Origin: Macrolepiota albuminosa
Taxonomy: Eukaryota > Basidiomycota > Agaricomycetes > Agaricales > Agaricaceae
Direction: 5' to 3'
NCBI GenBank assembly: GCA_027475525.1
Contig: JAMWFC010000021.1
Coordinates: 62,001-126,000 of the forward strand
Length of the DNA stretch: 64,000 nt
In this document: positions 32,893-46,200 of the stretch, piece by piece
How the letters are laid out: each line of letters starts with the position of its first letter
Numbering within the stretch: position 1 is the stretch's first letter
The notes under the pieces: generated by a model
Database searches by the model: none
What the model saw: only the letters and a program-made list of their open reading frames with translations
What the model was told of the DNA's origin: nothing
Position numbers and translations under genes: made by a program

Positions 32893-35121
32893 GTTGGGGA
32901 AAAAAGCGAAAAAGAAATTTCGCCTTTTAAGACGTGTTTCAGCCACAGCTGCTGACCAACTCAGCCAAGCCGCAATCGGCACTGCCAATCAAATTAAGCG
33001 CTGGCATGCTTACTTAATTGATGTGGGCGCTTAACGCCCTTCAACTCCAAATAACAGTCAAGTGCCGCCAACTTGGAGCAATGGGAGTGTGGCTCCCATG
33101 TCATGTCCCTAAGGGACCATCGTACCTCAAACTCGAGCGTGTTACGCTCAGTCCACCGGTGCCCAATTATGCACTCGACAAACCATTTGTCATCGTCTCG
33201 AGCCCCAAAATCATAGGGGCCCGGGGTTGCCCTGTTAGGGAACAGCGCATCGTCAGACGCGCTGTAAGGTCGCAACAGCGACACATGAAACTTAGGAACG
33301 ATGCGTCGTTCCTGTAATGCCAGAGGCAGCTCCAGCACGTAGTTGGAGGTACTTGGCTCTGCGTCTAGGACGCGGTATGGGCCTACCCATTTCGGGCAGA
33401 GTTTACTTGCCCGTCCCTTTGGAAGCCTCAGATTATGCGTTGATAGGTACACCAATGCTCCTACTGCTATTGGCGGTTCTGCTCGCCTACAGTGATTGGC
33501 GTTTTTTGCCTGAAAGACTTGCACCTCTATGATGGCATCATGTGCTGCCGCGATGTTCTCCAGGGCCTGCCTGGCGAACTCGACAACTCCGTGGTGAGCC
33601 ACCGTATCAGCACAAACTTCGTGCAGCATGGATGGCAAATACCCTCCATTGAGTTCAAAGGGCACATACCCTGTAGTATCTGAGATACTCGCGTTAATTG
33701 CGAACTCAGTGAGTGGACACCAGTCCACCCAGTCCCGTTGGTCAGGGCGAACAACTGCCCTCAGAATCTGACCTATACTGCGGTTAGCCCACTCTGTCTG
33801 CCCATCCGTTTGAGGATGGAAGGACGTCAACATAAGGAGTCGCGCTCCTAGCAGTTTGTGGAGTTCTCTCCACCATTGAGACGTGAACTTTGAGTCACGG
33901 TCGCTCACAATGGTGCTAGGCAGCCCATGCAGCCTAACGATCTCCCTCAGGTAGATCCATGACAGCTCCTTAGCCGTCAGCGTAGTTCGCACCGGTATGA
34001 GGTGCACCATGCTCGTCATGCGGCATATGACCACCCAGAGGTAATCGAACCCTCTGGACTCGGGAAAGGGACCTACGAAGTCCATTCTGATCAAGTCCCA
34101 AGATTTCACCGGCACGGGTAGCTGGTGTAGCTTCCTGGGAGGGGATCCAGGGGGCAACTTTGCCCTCTGACACGCTGCACATGACGCGCAAAACTTAGTC
34201 ACTTCTTGGGCCATACGTGGCCACCAATACCATCTCCGGATGTAGCCCAACGTCCGGGCGGCACCAAAGTGCCCCACCAGGGCATGGGCCTGGTCCAAGA
34301 CCCGCGTAACAATGGTACGCGTACGGGGGAGGCATACCACTGCCACTCCTTGACGGTTCTCCGTCGTGATGAGTCCACCAGGCTCATGCCTGAACCGAGG
34401 ATGATCGTCAGGATTGGCGATTATCTCAGTGAAAAGAGAATCATCGCCATAGTCCTGCACCACCTCCTGCCGGAAGTCGTCATTGACCAGGCTAGGAGGC
34501 TGGGATGAAGGCAATTCGCCTTCGAGCATCTCTGCAAGTGTAACGGGGACATCGTGGCACTTGTGCTCCCTAGTGGATGCTGGGTCCACAGCTTCATGCT
34601 CCTTGAGCAACTGGGTGGCTACATCCCACTCTTCACGCTGCTCTCTGAGGCGAGTGCTTCGCCTCTGTTCATCATCACGCATAGCGCATACTTCCAGGAC
34701 ATGCTCCCTGAGCTCCTGGTATTGGTGGAGAGGTAAATCCTCTCCATCAGGGTCTATGCGGCAGTCTGCCTGCACATACTCATGAGGCTCGTGAGCCTCC
34801 CCAACTACATCACTCTCAAAGTAGCGCGACAAGCAGTCTGCCACTTTGTTGAGTTCACCTTTAACATAGGTGATGTCAAACTGGTATCTCGACATGTAGT
34901 CTATCCACCGTCGCTGACGCGGCGACAAGTTCACCTGAGTTTTGAAGAACTCAAGGGCCTTGTGGTCTGTTATGATGTGGATGGGATATCCCATCAGCTT
35001 ATCCTCCCATTTGAGGAGGGCTTCGAGTATGGCAAGAGTCTCCAACTCATGCACCGCATAGTTTTGCTGGGCTGTCGTGAACTTCTTCAACATGAACCCC
35101 GCTGGGCAGCACGTCTGCCAG

Positions 35122-36061
35122 TGTAGTACTTGGTGGCAAGTATTACTGTAGTTCTGAGGCTTATTGGTAACTCAGCAAGTTCCCTCTAATCCACACTGTT
35201 GCTTGCTGATTGCTTGAGGTAATGAGGTGCTTCACAGAATATTAAATACTCTGGTGGGCAGTAGAAGGTTCTCAGTCAACTCCAGCCTAAGCAGTTCACT
35301 CCCTGGGAACTGCCGAGCCTTTGTTTTCCAATAGACTTCCAAGAAGAGGTTCAATAAACTCTAGCCTAGGTGATTCACTCCCTGGGAACCACTGAGCCTT
35401 TGCCTATCAATTGCCTGTCTATTCTCTACTAAACTTGGGCTATTTATACTGTTTTTCTGGTGCACAGACCACTATCTACACATGACTCTTTTGTTGTCAA
35501 CTCCCCAGCCTCCAGAACATATTTGATAGTCCAATTTCCCTTTTGGGAGGCATGTTTCGGTGCCACCAGTTCCACCATTCAACTTCTTGTTCCACCATTC
35601 CTCCAGATGTCTCTGATTGCCACTTCCCCATTTGCTTCAGCTCCATTTAGCACGATCCCATTCATAGATCCTTCTTTCCCCTTTTAGCACTTCCCTGCAT
35701 TCCATGCTTCTTTTGACATCCCTCCATGCTTCTTTTCCTTTCCCCTTTCAGTCATGTCAAATCGGGCATTGTCAGATCTGATCTTGATCTAGATCATCAC
35801 AAATTGATCCCATTTTGTCACTTCTGCCAGCTCCCATGCTTCCCCTCCCCATTACAGTGGTTGGACTATTGTTGAGTGGATAGCTTGAGCTGGTCCCTGC
35901 CCTTTGTTCTGTACTGTCTGTGTATTTATTGGGGTGTTTTTGGAGATATAATTTGTTGAGACTGCTACCAGGAGGCTTACAGTTTTCAGCCTTATAATTA
36001 AATGATTATTTTGACTTCTGGTGCATGTTGTGTCCCTGACTGCTGGTACAGCGTCGTATCA
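35122..36061 (-). mobile_element. Solo LTR-E in element B pol
   Basis: On minus it begins TGATACGACGCTGTACC and ends AGTACTACA, flanked by CCAG at 35118-35121 and 36062-36065. Excision rejoins B pol as GSSW then QTCCPAGFM, matching GSSWQNCRPAGFM in element D. Its start resembles LTR-C (TGATAGGACCCTATACAG) but the body does not. Confidence 0.85.
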
Positions 36062-36314
36062 CCAGCTGCTTCCCTGACCATACATGGCTCCGACACCTGT
36101 CTTGGATGTGTCGCAAATGAGCTATATTGGCTCGTCCCATCTAGGGTCAATTGGTCGAATCACCGGAGTCTTTGTACAGATCCGTTTGACCATCTTGAAG
36201 CACCGCTGGTGCAACGGCCTCCAATTGAATGGTGACCCGTTCTGTGTCATGGCCATAAGTGGCCCAGTATAGGCTGTTACATCGGGCAAGAAGCTTGAAA
36301 TGTAGTTGACGAGG

Positions 36315-36410
36315 CCAACGAATCGTTGGATGTCATTGTAGTTTCGGGGCGTGCGCCACTCCCCAACGAATCGTTGGATGTCATTGTAGTTTCGGGGCGT
36401 GCGCCACTCC
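36315..36410. repeat. 48-bp in-frame tandem duplication in B RT
   Basis: Copies are 36315-36362 and 36363-36410, doubling EWRTPRNYNDIQRFVG without a frameshift. The period is 48, unlike the 77-bp class, so this may be a real mutation. Confidence 0.9.
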
Positions 36411-36466
36411 CGAATACGATCGAGCTTGTCCTGATCAGGGTGGATACCCTGCTCATCTATGACATG

Positions 36467-36620
36467 CCCTAGGCAGTCTATACTCTGAGCGTAGAGCTCA
36501 CATTTTTTCCACTTCAAGTACAACTTGTACTTGCGCAGTCGTTCCCTAGGCAGTCTATACTCTGAGCGTAGAGCTCACATTTTTTCCACTTCAAGTACAA
36601 CTTGTACTTGCGCAGTCGTT
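36467..36620. repeat. 77-bp exact tandem duplication (13)
   Basis: Copies are 36467-36543 and 36544-36620, in B RT (KWKKCELYAQSIDCLG). Removing one restores the frame. Confidence 0.95.
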
Positions 36621-37187
36621 TGAATATGACTCTGAGGTGCTGCTCATGCTCCTCCATAGTATCCGAGTAGATGAATATGTCATCTAAGTAGACGTGCATG
36701 AAACATCCTATTACGTCTCAGAAGATAGAGGTTATTAGCCTCTGAAAAGTTGCTGGAGCATTGCAGTCTCCAATCTGCATTATATTGCTTGTGAACATAC
36801 CCATGATCAATGCAAATACAGTCTTGGGTACGTCCTCGGTGCGAATGCGCACCTGCTCATAAGCATCAGTAAGGTCAATCTTCGAGTGATACTTCACCTG
36901 AGCCACGTCTTCCCAGATCACCTCTTGATCTGGTAAAGGAGTTACATCCTTTATGGTATTGTCATTGCGCTGACGCGCATCAAGAGCTGTTCGAAGGGTT
37001 CCATCCTTCTTCGGGATGCACAATAATGGTGCAGCTTGAGCGGTGGTGCATGGGGACCACCATTGAGCATTCAAGTAGCGATTAGTTTTATCACGTAGTT
37101 GCTCCTGGAGGGCACGTGGGCAGCACAGCAAGTGGTACTTATACTGCTTGTTCTTGTCTATGAGATTAATCTCATGGTTCACCTTCC

Positions 37188-37341
37188 GCCATGGCAGGAG
37201 CTCCTCCTTGGTCCCATTGACCATGTCGGCAAATTCTTCTTGCCATTGCTGACGCAACCGAGGGGCCATGGCAGGAGCTCCTCCTTGGTCCCATTGACCA
37301 TGTCGGCAAATTCTTCTTGCCATTGCTGACGCAACCGAGGG
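37188..37341. repeat. 77-bp exact tandem duplication (14)
   Basis: Copies are 37188-37264 and 37265-37341, in the linker before B RT (EFADMVNGTKEELLPW). Confidence 0.95.
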
Positions 37342-38813
37342 ATAGCTTCCTCACAAAGGCTTGTCACCTTCTGCTTCCCCTTCATACGTACCGGGGGAAG
37401 TACTTCCACCATCTCTGAGGGTGGCCAAGGCAGCGGTGCATACTGCTCGTGCATTGCGAGCACTCGATTGACACTGTCATCGGGTATATGTAGTCTCAGC
37501 GGAGCACCCGCTGCCGCTGCCTTATAAGCCACGAGGCTTCTTCCCTCACGTACAAGCGAGTACGCTACGGACACCTCGTCCGGGGCTGGCTGGCGATACG
37601 CTGGTTTGACGGTCATCCGTCTCTGGTGCGCATTTTGCGCACACATGGCTGCCACCAGCTCGTTCCACTTTTGCAGCATTCGGGGGTCGTATGCCCAGTC
37701 ATACTCCGGCAGGGGGGCTGGTCGCTCCCATAGGGACCGTGTGTCCCCCTCTCCTGAGGCTTCTGCCTCTCGGGTGCTGTCTTTCAAGTCTTCCAACTTG
37801 ACTCGTGAGGACGTAGGTGGACATACATCCACTGAGTCCTCCTGTCGTCTCGCCTTTCGATGGCGTTTGTCCGGAGGCCTTGCGCCTCGAATCTCAGGAG
37901 CGATTATTCGCTCGTTGCTCCTCTTGGAGGCTTGATACTCCTCCTCGCTCATCATTACCACGTTGTGGTCTGCGCTCAGTCCAGGCATAGCCTGCACTTC
38001 CTCCTCCACATCCTCCATGGCCAGCACTCTGCGCCGGCCAAGTCATGGAGAGTCCTTGCATTTCTCCGTAGTGCAATGATGTCGCAGACAATTATCAGTG
38101 TCGTCTGCTGTAGCTTGTTTGGCTGGAATTACTTTCCCATTCACTAGTACCTGACATTGGTCAAAGTCTAGTATGACTTTGTTACGCTGCATGAATGGCG
38201 TTCCCAGTATCATATCGTAGCAATCGAAGTTCGCTACATCCATGTATTCCCGGCTACGTGAGCCCGGCGTTTGGACATTCACATTTGTCCCATACTGCAC
38301 CATGGCTCGGCTCCCTACAGTGCCCAGCTGTAACGCCAATGGCGTATCCAACTCCTGCACGGATATTCCGTACACATGGGCGAACTGGGGCGTTATGCCC
38401 GATGTGGTACTCCCAGAGTCCCATAGGGTCCATGCCTTGTGGCTGTCTACGTCCACATACGAGACCAGGCACTCCTTGTCTGCTCGTTTCAATGTAGGGC
38501 GCTGCAAATTGCCCTCTGCACGACGAAGAGTCACCTTCATCCAAACCACGTTGTTCCATTTGGGATCATTTGTGGACGGCCAATCCGTCATCGCCGCTAG
38601 GCACTCAGAGTCGCTGTCGTGACTGTAATACTCATTGTCGTAGACGTCGTCATATACGTCAACTGTGACGTACTCCTCCCCCTCCACGACCACACTCTCA
38701 GGCTCGGCGCCCGATGCCTCCTCTGGGGGCTCCTGGTCGTTTGTGGGGTGCTCTGCCTCAGAATCGGCAGATACGTCTCCATCACTCCCACTCGCGGCTG
38801 CAGTATGTGCAGC

Positions 38814-38967
38814 TCAAAGGTGGGCACAGGGTGTATACCCCTTCTTCAGGGTTCCTGGCTTCGCAGGGCAGTTGGTAGCATAGTGGCCTGGTTGGCCACA
38901 CGCGAAACAAGTCCCCGACTGCCCCGGTGGGTTGGCCGGTTTGAAGTTTGGCCTTGGTTTAGGACGT
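38814..38967 (-). pseudogene. Element B gag, 3' part (zinc knuckle)
   Basis: Contains CFACGQPGHYATNC (CX2CX4HX4C), the nucleocapsid knuckle. It joins in frame to the 50870-53256 part when element C and one ACGT duplication are removed (RALDGER then PKPRPNFKP). Confidence 0.88.
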
Positions 38968-39907
38968 TGATAGGACCCTATACAGGTTAGGCGCATCAAC
39001 GGCAGACTCGGCACCAGCTCCAGAAACCTTGCCGCACTCGTTCCGAACTTAGCGCACGTGTTTTACCTATTTTAAGCCATTCCCAACGGCCGGACATGGC
39101 AAGAAGCAGATCCGATCAATGATAGCGCCGACGGCAGCAGGAATGACAACTGACAGATGGCATCAGTCACTGACGACAGCGCTTGGCGAGAAGATTGATG
39201 ATCTGTCAAAAACCGACAGACAGCTTGGCGTTTGACCTTGGCGGCTGACATCGCTTAGCGCTCCCGATTTGGCGTCCAACACCGCTTAGGCATGTTGATA
39301 GACAGAAGAGTGATGGATTGATGGTTTAGCACCGCGATCTGCCACCTGGCGCCGCTAAGGGTCTTGAATGGACGGCAGGGATCTGAAACCGTTGGAGCTA
39401 CCCCTTATAAAATTTTCTAGTTTACCGCTCTTTGGCCACTGGTGATGGCAAACTCTTTGTAGTATAAAAGTACTTACCGACTTATACAATCATCATCAGA
39501 ACAACAGACCAGAGTTTCCTGCTCCTCTTTCGTCAGTCTCCCTTACGCTCGAGATCTCATTTACGGTTGCCAACGTCGAACTCATCGGCAGTTGCAGACT
39601 CTCGCTAGTCTTCGACACACTTGCACCTTGCAGTTACAGCAGGCATTATCGACGCTTAGACTACGCTAAGCTTACCGTGTTCTTGCTGTTAACATTGCCG
39701 TGTTCACTTACCGCTCCCTTCATAGGCGCTTTACCTTAGCGCTTTACACTTGCCGACTCCCCTTACCGACTTTTCCCCTTTTTCACAGACACGTTCTCTG
39801 GGACCTGCCTGGGACTCCTCAAATCACTTATAGCGCGCCCAACGCAAGCAATTGGTACGGTAACACTATAACTATATTTGTTACTGACCAAACTTTGGGC
39901 ATCATCA
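38968..39907 (+). repeat. 5' LTR of element C
   Basis: TGATAGGACCC..GGGCATCATCA. It differs from the 3' LTR by 20 transitions (my count), no transversions and one 5-bp indel. Confidence 0.95.
39463..39469 (+). promoter_or_regulatory. TATA box of LTR-C
   Basis: TATAAAA in the context GTAGTATAAAAGTAC, mid-LTR and conserved at 50425-50431 in the other LTR. Transcription would start shortly downstream, near the TTATACAATCATCATC sequence. Confidence 0.55.
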
Positions 39908-39909
39908 AA

Positions 39910-39929
39910 TTGGAGCCCACCGCGAGGGA
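39910..39929 (+). other. Putative primer binding site of element C
   Basis: Two bases after the LTR end the sequence TTGGAGCCCACCGCGAGG starts with TGG, as expected for complementarity to a tRNA CCA end. The tRNA was not identified. Confidence 0.6.
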
Positions 39930-40218
39930 TCTCTAGGGCAGAATTCTGCCAGAAACCCATCTCCAGCATAGGCGCCGCCTGCTAGAGCAGTCAGCAGAAG
40001 GCATAGCTCCTTCCCACCCATCAACTCCACAACCACCTGGTGCCTTACCGGGTCTCTCTCTTGCACAGGAACTACAGAACGCCACTGTAGACGAATTTCC
40101 TGATCTCTTCCCGCGTTCTCTTGACTTTAGCGCTGACGACCTCTTAGCGTCGCCACTTGCCGTACCGCAACCAGTTACCCCCATCACTCCTCTAACACCT
40201 CTTTCTCAACTCGTCATT

Positions 40219-43193
40219 TTGCTTACCCCATCGCCAATACCTAGAACTCCTTCCCCACCTCCGCTAACCGAACTCGCCAACACAGTCGCTATGGAACAAC
40301 AAGTTCAGTGTATGCCTCCACATAACCACTTTTCGGCACCAAAATGGGATGAGTCTAAGCCACGGGAGCTCTCCCAGTATTTCAAGGAATTAGAGTATTT
40401 ATTCAGAGATTGTAACATTACCGACCACACGCAGATGAAGGAGTACGCGGCAAGGTACGTGTCGTATGACATGGCAGAGACGTGGACAGGTTTGACCGAG
40501 TTTGCCGCCTTTGTTCCTGCCGCTCCACCGGTTCCAGCCCAAGGCGCTTCGTATGAGGACTGGAAGACGGCAGTAATCCAGTTGTACCCTGGCGCTGAAG
40601 AGGCTACCCGATACTCGGTAAACGAATTACAGAAACTAGTACAGGAATCATTCAACAATGGCACATCGTCTCTTGGCGCATTCTCTACGTATTACCGTGA
40701 ATTCCAAAAGATCGCTAGGTGGCTAGTGCAAAACGGCAAGCTGTATATTAACGAGGAACGTCGCCTATTCCAACAAGGCATCCCGACTTCGCTTTGGACT
40801 TGCATTGCTTGCTGCTTGGAAATAGTCCATCAGGCCCATCACCCTGACGAGCCCTACAACGTTGCCGACGTCTTTGAAGCCAGTAAGTGGGTTCTCAAGG
40901 GAACAGACACTGGCGTGGGGTTGCAACGTGCTAGGACGAGCCCACCACCTGAGCGAACTAATGGTATAATTCCCATACCACCTCCCGCTGCCAACTTTGT
41001 TAAGAAGGAGGACCTCAACGCTGCCGTTACCGCTGCCATTGCATCCGCTATGACACGTATTGAAACTATGATTACCACCAACCTGACTGCTAACCGACCT
41101 GCCAATGTACCCGCACCAGGCCCTTGCCACTTTTGCGGGGAAATTGGCCACACTATGACTAGAGGACGCTGCGTTACCCTCGAGAATTACATTCGGCAAG
41201 GAAGAATTCAAAGAGCTATTGACGGCAAAATAGTTCTTACCACTGGCGCCACCATCCCCAACTACCCGGACAAGAAGTCCTTCCAGGAGCGGGTTGATGA
41301 ATGGCACAGGCACAATCCAGGACAAATTGTTACTGGCACGCTTTCTGGCAATGCCAACCCCAACCCTGAACAGGCGACCCAACAGCAAATGATCCACGAG
41401 GTCCTACATTTTGACAGTGTTGGCGACCACCCTACTTTCTCGCGGGAAGAATGAATCGCCAAGCTGCAGAAGGAGCTAGACTCGCTTAAGAATCAGGTTT
41501 TTGATGGGGTTGAAGTTAAGCAGCCTAAGCAGCCTCTTAAGGGATACAAGCCAATGCCTCCCGCTCCTGCCGCTCCGCCAGCCACTAATCCAGAACCATT
41601 GTCGTCCGCTGCTGCCCCAGAACCGCCTTTGCCGCCTCTCCATCCCTACTCAGGGATTCCCGATCGTTATCACGCACCCACACAACGAAACTTTGCCGCT
41701 CCTGAGAAACGTCCTGAAGGTGGCTACCAACCTACCACGCCAATATCCGATATAGAAAAATCCAACCATGTCTTCAGCCGCATCATGAAAACCGCTGTCA
41801 CTTTGTCAGTTGAAGAACTTTGTAGTATTGCTCCCGACGTCCGCAACCAAGTCAAGACCGCTGTTACTCCTCGACGTCCCTTGGCGACAACCGTTGCTGA
41901 GGCCGAGGAACTCGACAATGCGCTACCTGGTGTCAGGTTCTGCTGAGTCGGGGGCTTTCCGGGAAAGCAACGCCCTTACGATGCGGACTTGACCTACGAA
42001 TACTCGGGTGTCTGGAACTCCGGGGCTGGGACTCCGGGGTTCAAGACAAGGACAGGGGTAATCCTGGAGCAGGGACTAGAGTCCGGGGGTTTTGGGTTGG
42101 GGTTAACTGAGAGCTAGGGGGGGTCGAGTCGTGAACCGGGGGTTCTAAGACGAGACCGAGTTAGTAAATTAAGAGTCGCAAAGTGCATACCAAAACTTAG
42201 AGCACGCGAATACTTAGGCGTGCCAGTCGAAGCGTACCAATCAAGGCATACTAGTCAAGCAAAGGGCACGCAATATCCAAAGTAACAGTGTATGTAATAT
42301 CAAGACTAGCGAATACACCAGGGAACTATGCTATAAGTACTATGGGGCCGGGTCTCGGGGTTCCGGGATGTCTGGGATGGGTTCCAGGGGTCATTGAGTA
42401 GCGGCAGGGGCTGCATACTGGGATTGCGCATGTGGGGCACGCGATCAATTGGCGCGGATGGAGCCGTGATGCGTGATGCGCGATGGCCGGAACGAGTCGC
42501 GTGATCCGATCGTTGATTGGGGCTGGTGGCGGCTGATGGCAGTCCTTGATGCGCGTGATGGCGGTGTCGGCGTTTGTGATGGCGGGGCGTGTCCTGTGGA
42601 GTTGGAGGGAGGGTCCTGGATGGTGTTCCGGGGGTGTCCTGGGGTGGGCCCGGAGGGGAGGGGTCATGACACCTGGATTTTCTGTTACCGGAGACTCTTT
42701 GGATACTGAAGACTCTCCTGCCGACCCCATTGCTAACGCCACCTCTGTGGACCCAGTGGAGACCTATCTTAGGTCAGTAGAACATGGAGAAGACCCAGCA
42801 ATCCTTACCGTCGCTCAAGAATCGCATGCTATTTGCTCAGTTGTGCTAACCGTAGACAACAAGCACGAGGTAGAGGCAATCGTGGATAGCGGGTCTCAAA
42901 TTATTTCTATGGCAGCTGAAGTTGCTAACGATTTGGGTCTCATTTATGACCCTATAGTTATATTAAACATGCAGAGCGCTAACAGAACAGTAGACAGGTC
43001 CATAGGCCTCGCCAAGTATGTGCCCTGCACCCTTGGCGACATCACCTTCTACTTACAGATACACATCTTACGTTCCCCGGCATATGATTTACTTCTTGGC
43101 AGACCCTTCAACATCTTGGCGCGATCAGTCATCAAGACGGTTACCGACAACGAGATGACATTAACCATTAGCGACCCCAATTCTGGAATCTGA
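40219..43193 (+). pseudogene. Element C gag and protease, split by LTR-A4
   Basis: Gag opens about 40219 or at an internal Met (MEQQVQCMPPHNHFSAPKWD, 40291). It has a capsid-like helical region and a CCHC-like knuckle (CHFCGEIGHTMTRGRC). TGA at 41452-41454 follows DHPTFSREE and precedes IAKLQKELDSLKNQV in the same frame, consistent with an Arg codon. The frame continues to ELDNALPG at 41930, where solo LTR-A4 is inserted, and resumes as FSVTGDSLDTEDSPADP. The protease motif is AIVDSGSQII, with LLLGRPF downstream. Another TGA at 43191-43193 precedes QTVPTFSRGQQKG. Removing the LTR and its 5-bp duplication restores one frame. Confidence 0.88.
41931..42671 (+). mobile_element. Solo LTR-A, copy 4
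   Basis: TGTCAGGTTCTGC..GGTCATGACA, 741 bp, flanked by CCTGG at 41926-41930 and 42672-42676. This is the deepest layer of the nest. Confidence 0.93.
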
Positions 43194-43288
43194 CAAACGG
43201 TGCCAACGTTCTCTAGGGGACAACAAAAAGGCGCCCATGCTAAGCCCCCAGAATTTACCGACCAACACGCCAACGAGCCTCCCCACTG

Positions 43289-46200
43289 GTGTTTTCACAG
43301 ACCATCAAGGAGGTGATTGGCGACAATCACGGAGATGTGGCGCTAATGCTGGAATATGACCATTCAACTGGTCTTGTAAATGTTATGTCTACTGCTGTTC
43401 TTGACGAAGACGTTTTAACTACTTTATCTGTTACCGACGCTGAGCTTTCCCAGAAAAACCCAAACATTACCGACTCTGCTCTAGCGTACTTATACATTAC
43501 CGCTTCCGAATCTTTTCAGAAAATTGCGTCTACTGATACATATCTCACTACTCTTCCCAGAGCCTTGTCTCCTGCCATTCTTGGACTTGCCACCCCTCAG
43601 GCTACAGTTCCCCTTTCCACCTCTGTATATAACCAAGCTAACGCTCCCAAAAGGAAAGGGGTTCAAGTCAAAAAGAAATATAAGCCAGTTGCGCTTAAAA
43701 CAAAGCCCATTGCTACGCACTCTCCCAAGACGTTTAGAATTGAGCGCCAGATCATTGGCGACCCTCTTGCTGACATGCTGACCTTATCACCGAATCTGCC
43801 ACCCTTTCAGCCCACAGGACGCTTTACCGCAGAACGCCAGCAGCAGTTTGCCAAGGAGCACGACACAGGGTTTTTGACCAAAGATGAGTTGAATGTCCTT
43901 ACTGATCTCGTCGCTAAGCAAGATAAAGCCTTCGCTTGGGAGGACTCAGAACGCGGCAGTCTACGTACAGATTTCTTCCTGCCTGTCATCATCCCAACCA
44001 TCCCTCACGTGCCGTGGACTGAGCACAACCGACCGTTACCGCCTGGAATCAAAGCCGAGGTCTGCCAAATCATTAGGACCAAGATAAAGGCTGGCGTCTA
44101 CGAGCCCTCAAACAGTTCTTACCGCTCCCGTTGGTTCTGCGTCCTCAAAAAGAACGGTAATCTGCACATAGTCCACAGCCTCGAACCGCTGAATAGGGTT
44201 ACCATATGACACTCTGGCGTACCGCCTTTCCCTGACCATGTTGCTGAGTCCTTTGCCAGGCGTATTTGTGGCGCCACCCTTGATCTCTACGTTGGCTACG
44301 ATGCACGCCTAATACACCCTTCTTCCCGAGACCTCACCACTTTTCAAACTCCATTTGGTGTGTTACACCTAGTTACCTTGCCAATGGGCTGGACAAACTC
44401 AGTCCCTATATTCCATGATGACATCACTTTCATCCTCCAACCCGAGATACCGCATAATGTCCTTAGCTTCATTGATGACGTTGGCGTCAAAGGCCCCAAA
44501 GACTGGTGACTTGTGAACGGCTTACTGGCGACCCATCCCGACAACCCCAATATTCACTTAGCGCTATGGGACTTTTTCCAGTTGCTCAACCGAGTTCTTC
44601 AACGTATGAAGTATAGCAGTGGGACTTTTAGCGGGCACAAACTCCTCCTTTGCACGCCAAGGTTCAAAATACTGGGTCACATCTGCACTCCTGACGGTCA
44701 TGTTCCCGACGAGTCTCGCTTAGCACTCTTGGAGCAATGGGGCCCCTGCCGCGACCTATCTGAAGTTCGCGCCTTTCTTGGCACCGTTGGCATTCTCAGG
44801 ATATTCGTCAAGAATTTTGCCCATCGTGCACATGCCCTTAACCGACTCACCCGCGCCAACGAGCCCTTTGAATTTGGGCCAGACCAGGTCACTGCACAAT
44901 GAGACTTAGTAAAAGCTCTACAAGACGCCAAACCTCTAGTTCCAATCGACTATAGCTCTGCCGACCCGGTTATCTTGGCGGTGGATACCTCGTACATTGC
45001 CGTTGGCTACTTCTTGTGCCAGTGCCTTAGCGATCTGCCGACCCGGTTATCTTGGCGGTGGATACCTCGTACATTGCCGTTGGCTACTTCTTGTGCCAGT
45101 GCCTTAGCGACAATCAGAAACAGCGACGCTACAACCGCTTTGGGTCGATCATGCTAAATGACAGAGAGTCTCGCTACAGTCAGCCTAAGCTAGAGCTCTA
45201 TGGACTCTTCAAAGCCTTCTGGTCGCTAAAGATGTATTTGATTGGCGTGCGGAACCTTATCGTTGAAGTCGACGCTAGGTACATCAAAGGCATGCTGCAG
45301 AATCCCGACATCCAGCCATCCGCTAGCATGAACCGGTGGGTAGTCGCTATCCTCATGTTTCACTTTGAACTGGTTCATGTCAAGAGCTCTTTCCATGGAC
45401 CAGATGGACTCTCTAGGCGACCACGGCAGCCTGGTGACCCAGCAGTGGACCCACAGGCTGATAGCAATTTCGAGGACTGGATCGACCGCTTACATGGTTT
45501 CGTGCACCTCATACAACAGCCAATCCCCCTACTACGACGGCAACAGCCTACCAGCATATTTTTACATCCCATTATCCCTTACCGTCCCGAGATCTTTAGC
45601 GCCCCTCTCACATTCTACACGGCAAGCATTCTCGGTCAAAACACACCACCAGTCAAAATTGTACAAGAACCTCACCCGCTAAGGGAAGACAGCAGAAACC
45701 TGACCTACGATGCCATTCCCCGATCCGTCAAGGCAAAGGCAGAAGACAGTCATCTGTTAATAGTTGAACAATGGATACAAGACCTCAAGCGACCAGCAGG
45801 CCTTACTGATGAACAGTTCACGACCTTTATCCGATACGCTATCCGTTTCTTCTTTACCGACAACCGGCTTTGGCGATGAAATCGAGATGGCGCTCACAAG
45901 CTGATCATCAAGCCAGAAAGTCGCTTACGAGTCTTGCGCGCCATGCATGATGAGCTAGGACATAGAGGTCTGTACGCTACCCGAGCTTCTCTGTTAGAAC
46001 GATTCTGGTGGCCACACGCTAGTGCCGACATTGCCTGGTACATTAGGACTTGCCACCTCTGCCAAATTCAACAGACGCGCCAAGTGCTCATCCCGCCAAC
46101 CGTTGCAATGCCAGCTCCCCTCTTCAGCAAAATCTATGTCGATACCATGCATATGCCCAAATCTGGTCACTACAAGTACATCATTCAAGGTCGTTGTTCG

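Larger units (their letters stand above)
32994..38827 (-). pseudogene. Element B pol: protease-RT-RNase H-integrase-chromodomain
   Basis: Minus-strand order. Protease with LWDSGSTTSG (near 38.42 kb). A TGA (plus TCA at about 38043-38045) between protease and RT. A variable linker. RT with LLCIPKKDGTLRTALDARQR, SKIDLTDAYEQVRI and intact catalytic YLDDIFIYSD. RNase H with ITDHKALEFF. Integrase with HHCC (CASCAACQRAK) and DDE residues around RMDFVGPFPES, VSDRDSKFTS and FHPQTDGQTEWANR. Chromodomain-like C-terminus (FVECIIGHRW..FEVRWSLRDMTWEPH) ending near 32994. Stops replace residues kept in element D: TGA 36718-36720 (Arg in D) and a TAG near 36.13 kb (Trp in D). QTEWANR has Trp for Arg, also a CpG change. 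Solo LTR-E and two 77-bp duplications interrupt it. Confidence 0.9.

Noticed and set aside
35122..36061. LTR-E as another copy of LTR-C, both 940 bp
   Set aside because: Only the first bases resemble each other; the bodies do not align by eye. The equal length is coincidence.
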